From Bacteroides clarus YIT 12056 (GTDB taxonomy: Bacteria > Bacteroidota > Bacteroidia > Bacteroidales > Bacteroidaceae), in NCBI RefSeq assembly GCF_900129655.1, contig NZ_FQWK01000003.1:434001-498000 (forward strand): a stretch of 64,000 nt of DNA. The letters are read 5' to 3'. The notes beneath the pieces were generated by a model. The model was not told where the DNA came from. It made no database searches and saw only the letters and a list, made by a program, of their open reading frames with translations. Both the position numbers and the translations under genes were made by a program. This document shows positions 57,579-64,000 of this stretch, piece after piece (positions within the stretch are counted from its first letter, which is position 1; each line of letters begins with the position of its first letter).

Positions 57579-58964
57579 CTACTCTTTATTGCTTGCATTC
57601 CACACCAGCAACGCCAATAACACGGACAGCAATGCCGCACCTATCCAGAACCAATTGATATAGGTAAAATCATAGACCTCCACACCATTAACAAACCGCT
57701 TATTACCTTCAATCAAGACACCACTCATCACATCCTGCAAACCGGCACCGATATAACTCGCAATACCCACTACACCCAAAGCCGCACCGGAAGCGTTACG
57801 GGGAGCAATATCCACGGCCATCAAGCCACCCAGAAAGCAAATCAGCACACCGATACCCAGACCGAAAAGAATCATAGACAAGGCATCCAACCAGAAATGC
57901 ACTCCCGGAACAAGCAGGAAAAGACAAAGGGAAAAAACATTCATCAATCCGAAAATCAAGGCCGGAATATTACGACGCCCGCAGAAAAAACGGTCAGAGA
58001 TAACTCCGGAAAACATCGTCCCCACAATGCCCCACACCGAACTGATGGAAATGATAAAGCTCGCGTCCAATGTGGAATAACCTTTCTCAGCCTGAAGATA
58101 GAAAACACCCCAGCTGTTAACCGCATAGCGGCTGATATACATGAAAGCACTGCTGAAAGCAAGTATCCAGATGGCAGGATTTCTCAAAACAGACTTCTGG
58201 GCACGGTTGAACTCGTCCGTTTCCACAGAATCCATCGCCTTTTTAGCCGCAGGAGCATTGACAGCCGGAAGACCCTTGCTCTGGGGAGTGTCATGAAAGA
58301 AACGCCAGACAATCAAAGCGCCAATCAGACCCACAAGGCCGGCACCGAGAAAACCGTAACGCCATCCGAGTGCGCTGACAATGGAAGCGACGATGATAAA
58401 GGTCATTGCCTCACCGATATTATGGCTGGCACTCCAGAAGCCATAGAAAGAGCCACGCTCCTTGTCGGTAAACCAGCGGGACAGACCGACCACACAGGAA
58501 GCAGCTCCCATAGACTGAAACCAACCGCTGATACCCCAAAGTACGGCAAACAGGATGAAAGAGTGTACAAAGCCCAAACAAAGGTTCACCAATGCGGTCA
58601 CCAGCAGACCGGTTGACATGAAGCGGTTGATATTGCTACGGTCCGCAAGGAAACCGTTCGTAAACTTACCGACAGCATAGGTAAAGAACAGGACGGCGCC
58701 AATGATACCCAGTTCGGTTTCCGAAAAGACACCTTCATCCACTATCGGTTTCTTCACGACATTAAGGCTCAGACGGCAAACGTAATATATGCCATAACCC
58801 AATGTGGCGGCAAGAAAAGTAGACCATTGCAAACGCTTCAAGCGCCGTCTATCCTCAGGCCGGAAATCACTAGAAAGCGAGTTGGAGGACAAAGCTCCGC
58901 CGCTACAGGGTTTCGCTTGCGATACCCTGTAAAAATCAATAATAGACTTAAACATAACACTCAA
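57579..58964 (-). CDS. MFS organophosphate:phosphate antiporter (GlpT/UhpC-like)
   Basis: 461 aa, about twelve membrane segments. The motifs LGYGIYYVCRLSLNVVKKPI near the first segment and GVLICFLGGLMAVDIAPRNASGAALG near the tenth to eleventh belong to the organophosphate:Pi antiporter family. Directly downstream (3 bp) of a glycerophosphodiester phosphodiesterase, so glycerol-3-phosphate is the likely substrate. Last gene of the minus-strand operon starting beyond the window. Confidence 0.88.
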   Translation of the reverse strand: MSVMFKSIIDFYRVSQAKPCSGGALSSNSLSSDFRPEDRRRLKRLQWSTFLAATLGYGIYYVCRLSLNVVKKPIVDEGVFSETELGIIGAVLFFTYAVGKFTNGFLADRSNINRFMSTGLLVTALVNLCLGFVHSFILFAVLWGISGWFQSMGAASCVVGLSRWFTDKERGSFYGFWSASHNIGEAMTFIIVASIVSALGWRYGFLGAGLVGLIGALIVWRFFHDTPQSKGLPAVNAPAAKKAMDSVETDEFNRAQKSVLRNPAIWILAFSSAFMYISRYAVNSWGVFYLQAEKGYSTLDASFIISISSVWGIVGTMFSGVISDRFFCGRRNIPALIFGLMNVFSLCLFLLVPGVHFWLDALSMILFGLGIGVLICFLGGLMAVDIAPRNASGAALGVVGIASYIGAGLQDVMSGVLIEGNKRFVNGVEVYDFTYINWFWIGAALLSVLLALLVWNASNKE

Positions 58965-58967
58965 TCT

Positions 58968-59867
58968 TTATTCATGCAAATTCCTGCCTCTTAGATATTC
59001 CAGTAACAGGGCGGGACGGTCAGTCTGAATCAGGCGGGCTCCCTGACCGATTATCCATCCCCAGCTCTCATCCGGTTGACACAGTTCCACGGCACGGTCA
59101 TCATCATGTCCGCCACAGAGTTCGGGCCAGAGGCTGTTGATAAAGATTTTTGCACCACTATCACGCACTTTCTTTATCAACCGCTGTACTTCGGGACCAT
59201 CATTATTAAACACCAGTTCAAAGGCTTTAGGGTTCATGTGAGTAAGATAGCTGTCAATAACGGCTTCCGCATCCGCCTTATGTAAATTCACCACAGGCAT
59301 GAAAATCATTTTATTCAGTACATCGCCATTCTCCGCCTTGACCTGTTCGTAAGGCAAACCGGCTTTCACGACGCACTGGTCCACCGTACCTGTTTTTTCA
59401 AGGATGGCGTAAGCATCTTTAAAATAATCATAACCCTTGTCCACGTTCACCATTATCTTACCTTTGCACAATGTCATTACCTCTTCAAAGGTAGGAATCT
59501 GATGACGAGTTTTACAACCGGCACCGTTCTTCAGTCTCAACATTTGTAATTCTGCCAATGTATAATCCTCAGGACGCCCTTTCCCGTTCATGGTACGATT
59601 AATCAGCTTATCATGCATCAAGACAAGATACCCGTCCTTTGTTTTTTTCAAATCAATTTCTACCATATCCACTCCCATATCAATGCAGTTCTGAATTCCT
59701 TGCAAAGAGTTTTCAGGAGCATTACGCCAATCCCCACGATGAGCAACAACTAAAAGTTGAGATAGATTGTCATTCAAAAAAGTATTTCTAATTTCATCAG
59801 CTTTGTTCTGTCCCCAACATAACTGGGTGAAAACAAACAATAAGAAAAACCAATATAATCTTTTCAT
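58968..59867 (-). CDS. Glycerophosphodiester phosphodiesterase
   Basis: 299 aa from ATG 59867, giving the signal peptide RLYWFFLLFVFTQLCWGQ. GDPD motifs: VVAHRGDWRNAPENS, VDMVEIDLKKTKDG and LMHDKLINRTMNG. Splits glycerophosphodiesters into glycerol-3-phosphate and an alcohol in the periplasm; the neighbouring antiporter would import the product. Gap to the next gene upstream is 22 bp. Confidence 0.92.
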   Translation of the reverse strand: MKRLYWFFLLFVFTQLCWGQNKADEIRNTFLNDNLSQLLVVAHRGDWRNAPENSLQGIQNCIDMGVDMVEIDLKKTKDGYLVLMHDKLINRTMNGKGRPEDYTLAELQMLRLKNGAGCKTRHQIPTFEEVMTLCKGKIMVNVDKGYDYFKDAYAILEKTGTVDQCVVKAGLPYEQVKAENGDVLNKMIFMPVVNLHKADAEAVIDSYLTHMNPKAFELVFNNDGPEVQRLIKKVRDSGAKIFINSLWPELCGGHDDDRAVELCQPDESWGWIIGQGARLIQTDRPALLLEYLRGRNLHE

Positions 59868-59889
59868 AATATGTTTCTTTTTAATAAGT

Positions 59890-60765
59890 TTACTGTACAC
59901 CGCTTATTATCTTTTCAAAAGTTTCACGAATACGGGATGGAACAGGGCGTATTTTGTTATAATCGCAATCTTTCATTGCCTCATACATAAACACTCCTTG
60001 ATATCCGTTACTCCGCAAATCTCTCATAAAGTTTTGCCAATCTATTTTCCCTTGAGTAGGAAGCCAATGACACTCATTCACCAAATCAAAATCCGAAGCA
60101 TGAATTGTTCCTACATATTGACCTAATACCTCCATAAAATGCCTTGTGGAACCCTTCGTATAATGATTTGTATCAAAACATACTTTTACACCGGGAATAT
60201 CATGAATGAGTTTTAACAATTCTTCAGGCGTATTTCCTAAACAAGTACGTGGCAAGTTTTCAATACACAACTGTGCTCCTATACGGTCGGCATATGGTTT
60301 AAGATAAATAATAGAATGCCGTGCATTTTTTATACGTTGTGCACGAATACTATCCGCTATCGGTTCTGAACTGGGATGTAAAACTAATCGTGCAGGTTTA
60401 AAATGCCTGCATTGTTCTATCATCCGTGCCATAAAACGAACATTCTCTTCACGGAGCGAATCATCCAAAACCGAAATATCCAATACCCGTGAAAAAGGTA
60501 AGTGAACGGACCACACCTGCATACCTGCGCTATCAATTTTACTCTTCATCATTTTAATACGAGGTATTACTTCTTCCACCGGAACACCCCGATAACACTG
60601 ATTAAAAGCTACTTCTACATAATGAACACCCTGTTCTTTTGCTTTCTTGAAGTCTGCTGCCACCGGATTTTTCCAAATGGCAGTGGTTGTCCCCACCTCA
60701 TACTGTTGCGCATGGCAAATGAATGAGAATGTAGACAACACTGTCATAAGTATATACTTTCTCAT
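59890..60765 (-). CDS. Exported TIM-barrel sugar phosphate isomerase/epimerase-like protein
   Basis: 291 aa from ATG 60765 with signal peptide RKYILMTVLSTFSFICHAQ. Xylose-isomerase-like TIM barrel: GVHYVEVAFNQ, VWSVHLPFSR, LCIENLPRT, VCFDTNHYTKG, GTIHASDFD and YQGVFMYEAM. Metal ligands Glu, Asp/His and Glu are in place. Start overlaps the stop of the MBL gene by one base. Substrate unknown; part of the glycerophosphodiester locus. Confidence 0.87.
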   Translation of the reverse strand: MRKYILMTVLSTFSFICHAQQYEVGTTTAIWKNPVAADFKKAKEQGVHYVEVAFNQCYRGVPVEEVIPRIKMMKSKIDSAGMQVWSVHLPFSRVLDISVLDDSLREENVRFMARMIEQCRHFKPARLVLHPSSEPIADSIRAQRIKNARHSIIYLKPYADRIGAQLCIENLPRTCLGNTPEELLKLIHDIPGVKVCFDTNHYTKGSTRHFMEVLGQYVGTIHASDFDLVNECHWLPTQGKIDWQNFMRDLRSNGYQGVFMYEAMKDCDYNKIRPVPSRIRETFEKIISGVQ

Positions 60766-61820
60766 TAGTTCAATTTTCCGTTCTTCCAAACCAGTTTTTC
60801 GCCCCACATAGGCACATACGTCTGTTCACAGTTTATCTTTGAGGCACGTTCCAAAGCCATTTCAACAGACCATCTGGACGAATCGGTATCTGCATGGGCA
60901 AGTTCCAGTATATGAGACAATAATACATAATCAGGAAGCGTCTGTCCCAAACCTGTACCAATAATATTATTTTCGGTCAAGGCATTCGGTGCATAACGTG
61001 GAATCAGGACATTCACATGAGATGCAATATTAGTAAATTGTTCCGGTTTAAAATTTGAATCCCCCGTATGTATCAAAGTAAAGTTACCGGTGTCTTCACC
61101 GCAATCTATATAAAAGACTGTTACGAAATTGGATAAACCGGAATTATTATGATCGGTTATGCTGGTGTGAATAGCAAAATTACCGATTGTATAATCTGTC
61201 GGAGTTTTAGAGGTATATTCATACGACTCATCTTGCAGATAGTTCGAAAGAACCGGTTTGCCAAGGTCAAACATCGCTTGAATCAGTTCCTTATTATAAT
61301 GATCGGCATGATTATGAGTCACACATAAAAAATCAATATAAGGAGCCAACTCTTTTGCCCAACGATGAGAAATATCTATGGCGAAACAACCCGATGACGT
61401 TTTTATCACATATCCCATATTGTACAGTTGCCACAATTCAACGGTGCCTTCTTCTACTGAAGAATTTTTAATATCCTCCAAAACACGATCAAATGCACTA
61501 CGATAATATATTAATATAGGGTCTGCTTTCTCCATATTTTCACTAGTCTGATCATATCCGCTCAGAAAAGTTGAAAAGTAATCACTTAAACAATTATCTG
61601 CATATCCTTGTATTTTAGTTAAAGCTCCGGTTCGTTTTGCGTCAAGAGTAAGTGGAGACGTGCTCCACAATTCTTGTACTGTAACATTGACTTCTTCCGA
61701 GAGGTCATCAAGAATTCCTTCATATCCTGTCGTTATGTCATCATTATCATTACTGCAACTCATGAGCCCTACCGCTAATAAGCAGGTAAGGAAATATTTT
61801 ATTTTTCTTATATTGTCCAT
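60765..61820 (-). CDS. MBL-fold lipoprotein
   Basis: 351 aa. Lipoprotein signal FLTCLLAVGLMSC (Cys near residue 22). About 130 residues of helical N-terminal part, then an MBL domain with VTHNHADHYN (HxHxDH), later TSITDHNNSG, LIHTGDSNF and VLLSHILELAH as further metal ligands. A periplasmic or surface hydrolase, possibly for phosphodiester or lactone substrates. Part of the same operon. Confidence 0.83.
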   Translation of the reverse strand: MDNIRKIKYFLTCLLAVGLMSCSNDNDDITTGYEGILDDLSEEVNVTVQELWSTSPLTLDAKRTGALTKIQGYADNCLSDYFSTFLSGYDQTSENMEKADPILIYYRSAFDRVLEDIKNSSVEEGTVELWQLYNMGYVIKTSSGCFAIDISHRWAKELAPYIDFLCVTHNHADHYNKELIQAMFDLGKPVLSNYLQDESYEYTSKTPTDYTIGNFAIHTSITDHNNSGLSNFVTVFYIDCGEDTGNFTLIHTGDSNFKPEQFTNIASHVNVLIPRYAPNALTENNIIGTGLGQTLPDYVLLSHILELAHADTDSSRWSVEMALERASKINCEQTYVPMWGEKLVWKNGKLN

Positions 61821-61848
61821 AAACTTTCTATATCTTTAAAATTCATAT

Positions 61849-63855
61849 TTACTTCTGACGGTTGGTACCTTGCAGGTCGCCGCCACGCATACTCCAGGAG
61901 GATGCTTCAAAGACCTTATCAATAGCCAAAGCCTTAATAGATCCGATGTTTCCTTTGATAGTACCACAATAAAGACGTTTATCCGGCCCAATCGTAACAC
62001 CTGCCATGACTTGTCCAACATTAGGTATCATACTATTGACTTCTCCATCAATAGTATTCAATCCAAATACAGCAAATCCTTTTTGAGTTCCCATATAAAG
62101 TACACCATCATCACTTAAAGCAAGGCCATTATAAATTAAATTATAAGTTGTTGTTAATCCCTTCGTCCATTTTTTATTTCCATTAGTCGGATCTACTGCA
62201 TATACATTAGCAGATTTTTTTTCTGTAAAATATATAACCCCATCTTTGTCCACTACAGGAAAGTAACTATCATCGGTAGAAACAGGACAACTCCATTCTC
62301 TTGCTCCTGTATCCATATTGATCGATATCAATCCACCTTTACTTTTCAATGCTGCATACAAATGTTTTCCATTCAAAGCAAACGCACCAGTTTCCGTAAC
62401 TTTCGTTTCTTCTGATGTTTCCCAACGCTTTTCTCCCTCCGAAGTATAAGAGTAAATTTTCGCATTGGTACCCGCATAAATATTCCCAGCTTTATCGACA
62501 GCAACTGCACTTCCTATCCCGCTTTTATCTAATTCCTCGGCCCATTCTATCTCTCCATTTGCTGCATTAAGAGCATATAATGTAGCCTTATTAGTGAGAC
62601 AATAAAGTTTACTCCCATCTATTGATAATGCAGGAAAAGCATCAATTCCGGCATCTAATTTTACAGACCAAAGTTTAGTACCATCAGGTTTAATGGCATA
62701 TACATTATCTTTAGAATTGTTGCCTACACATTGATAGATAATCCCATCATCTCCAACCAATGCGCCACCACCACCTTTATTATTGGAATAATCAATTGCA
62801 AATACCCATTTAATAACTCCACTGGCAACATCGATGGCAAATAGATGTCCGGACAAATCTTTCACAGTAGTTGGGATATACATTGTTTTACCATCTAATG
62901 AAAATACCGGATTAGACGCTTTTACATCACCATTATAATTTGCAAATTTCAAGTCTACCGAATTCCATTTATAATCTACTATTATAACTTTCAGGCTTCC
63001 TGTATCAACAGTACCGTTCGTGTAAGTCACTGTCACGGAAACGACATACTCATCAATAGCTCCATACGCATGCTTTGGACTTAGTTCCACAGATGTCGTT
63101 CCATCACCAAAATCCCAATTTACAGACTGTACATCACCTCCCATAAAAAACATGTCATTCAATGTAAATGTCACAGGCTCCCAAAGTGTCAGTTCCGTCT
63201 TTTCAGACTGATCAACCAAAATAGGAGAAACCTTTCCCGGAGTAGCCGAAACCTCAACAGGTTCAGAGTTTCCCGTAGGATAAGAAGCTACCATACTAAA
63301 AGTATATTCCATATCATTAGTCAATCCTTCAATGATATAAGACTCCAATGAAGTATCATCCAATGTTATTACCTTACCATTCGGGCTCACAGTTATCTGA
63401 TAGTTCGTAAAACGTTCACTATTAGGCTTTATCCAATTCAACCGCACCCGCTCATTACCAGCAGTAGCCGTTAAGTCCGTAACAGGATAACGTGCATTCT
63501 TGGGAGTACAATTTACAGACGTTTTACCGGCCAGCCCACCTGCATAACGAGGTTGTACGGAAAAACCATAAGTCATGTCATTCACCAAATTCTCTACAAC
63601 TACACTTTTCTTGTCAGCTCCTACTGTCATCTGTCCGCCATCATCCTCAGCGGCTCCGGTAGTCCAGATAACCAGATATTCGGATGGGTGAGCGTTTTCA
63701 TAGTCTTCCCAGGTCAGAGTTACATTCATATCTCCGGCGCTTGCCTCTAAAGATTTCAATTCATACAAATCAAAATTAGCCTTCGGCAGCTCTTCTTCAC
63801 ATGCAGTAAAAACTGCCGCAAAGACAAAAAATAAACTATATATTACTTTTTTCAT
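61849..63855 (-). CDS. Surface lipoprotein with FN3, PKD and PQQ-propeller domains
   Basis: 668 aa from ATG 63855. Lipoprotein signal YSLFFVFAAVFTAC; two fibronectin type III-like domains (about residues 30-195), a PKD domain (NWDFGDGTTSVELSPKHAY, about 235-300), then a PQQ-like beta-propeller with repeats of the type VYAIKPDGTKLWSVKLDAG and LYALNAANGEIEWAEELD (about 310-660). Placed right after a SusD gene, where PULs encode surface glycan-binding proteins. Binding of the locus substrate at the cell surface is likely. Confidence 0.85.
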   Translation of the reverse strand: MKKVIYSLFFVFAAVFTACEEELPKANFDLYELKSLEASAGDMNVTLTWEDYENAHPSEYLVIWTTGAAEDDGGQMTVGADKKSVVVENLVNDMTYGFSVQPRYAGGLAGKTSVNCTPKNARYPVTDLTATAGNERVRLNWIKPNSERFTNYQITVSPNGKVITLDDTSLESYIIEGLTNDMEYTFSMVASYPTGNSEPVEVSATPGKVSPILVDQSEKTELTLWEPVTFTLNDMFFMGGDVQSVNWDFGDGTTSVELSPKHAYGAIDEYVVSVTVTYTNGTVDTGSLKVIIVDYKWNSVDLKFANYNGDVKASNPVFSLDGKTMYIPTTVKDLSGHLFAIDVASGVIKWVFAIDYSNNKGGGGALVGDDGIIYQCVGNNSKDNVYAIKPDGTKLWSVKLDAGIDAFPALSIDGSKLYCLTNKATLYALNAANGEIEWAEELDKSGIGSAVAVDKAGNIYAGTNAKIYSYTSEGEKRWETSEETKVTETGAFALNGKHLYAALKSKGGLISINMDTGAREWSCPVSTDDSYFPVVDKDGVIYFTEKKSANVYAVDPTNGNKKWTKGLTTTYNLIYNGLALSDDGVLYMGTQKGFAVFGLNTIDGEVNSMIPNVGQVMAGVTIGPDKRLYCGTIKGNIGSIKALAIDKVFEASSWSMRGGDLQGTNRQK

Positions 63856-63883
63856 TGTCTGTTTCTTTAAGTTTAACAAGGAA

Positions 63884-64000
63884 TCAATATCCGGGATTTT
63901 GCCATAGAAGTTTCTCATTATTGATACGTTCCAGTTCCGTTTTGGGAATAGGATACAGGAATTGGTAATCTTGAATTTCATGTCCTTCCGCTTTCATGGC
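63884..64000 (-). CDS. SusD/RagB-family lipoprotein, C-terminal end only
   Basis: 39 codons visible before the stop at 63884-63886. The end reads DYQFLYPIPKTELERIN then LLWQNPGY, the characteristic SusD C-terminus (LYPIP-x-(T/S)-E ... QNPGY). The rest lies right of the window, presumably with a SusC transporter. Ends 29 bp before the ATG of the FN3/PKD/PQQ lipoprotein. Confidence 0.85.
   Translation of the reverse strand, partial: AMKAEGHEIQDYQFLYPIPKTELERINNEKLLWQNPGY

Overview
The window is Bacteroidales DNA, most likely Bacteroides or a close relative. Reasons: the gene families (SusD, TraA-M type transfer genes, RteA/RteB), and promoters of the Bacteroides form, TTTG-N19-TAnnTTTG, which can be read upstream of several genes. 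About 55 kb on the left belongs to an integrative conjugative element (ICE) of the CTnDOT-like class. The last 8.5 kb is ordinary chromosome.

Layout. (1) 1-9838, minus strand: the transfer apparatus. traA and two following genes form one operon that ends in a clear terminator at 7934-7966. traE to traM form a second operon with its own promoter. (2) 9839-14227: a regulatory and oriT-like intergenic region with a 40-bp tandem repeat and stacked inverted repeats, then mobABC (accessory protein, relaxase, coupling protein) on the plus strand. (3) 14228-18524: a promoter with a highly structured leader in front of a small gene, then rteB/rteA, the two-component regulators of transfer. (4) 18570-29614: a large arsenic/metal resistance cargo with three ArsR-family repressors, Acr3, ArsC, the ArsEFG organoarsenical set, two ArsP-like permeases, a MerT-like protein, porins and Cys-rich redox proteins. 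Palindromic ArsR boxes sit at its promoters. (5) 30196-38930: a DUF3945/DUF4099 protein, topoisomerase III, and a PRTRC cassette whose members look like a ubiquitin-like modifier, an E2-like protein and an E1-like enzyme. (6) 38941-55053: an HTH protein, decayed gene remnants and a low-GC defence island: a metallo-hydrolase plus protease-STAND pair (AVAST type I-like), SIR2-HerA (HerA frameshifted), McrBC, an orphan protein with a HEPN-like motif, and a RloA/RloB (AbiL-like) pair. No integrase is visible, so the other end of the ICE must lie left of the window.

(7) 55630-64000: chromosome. A TrmH-type RNA methyltransferase and a zinc alcohol dehydrogenase are followed by a minus-strand run (SusD end, PKD/PQQ surface lipoprotein, MBL lipoprotein, TIM-barrel protein, glycerophosphodiester phosphodiesterase, organophosphate transporter). 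The run reads as a locus for taking up and using glycerophosphodiester-type substrates.

The main new observations are: a shared 10-bp-phased repeat placed just upstream of three ICE promoters; a nested-stem leader with a terminator/antiterminator choice before the gene at 14522; an E1-E2-ubiquitin-like trio inside the PRTRC cassette; and Cys-rich C-terminal tails on six proteins of the arsenic cargo. Functions are inferred from motifs read by eye; no database search was run.
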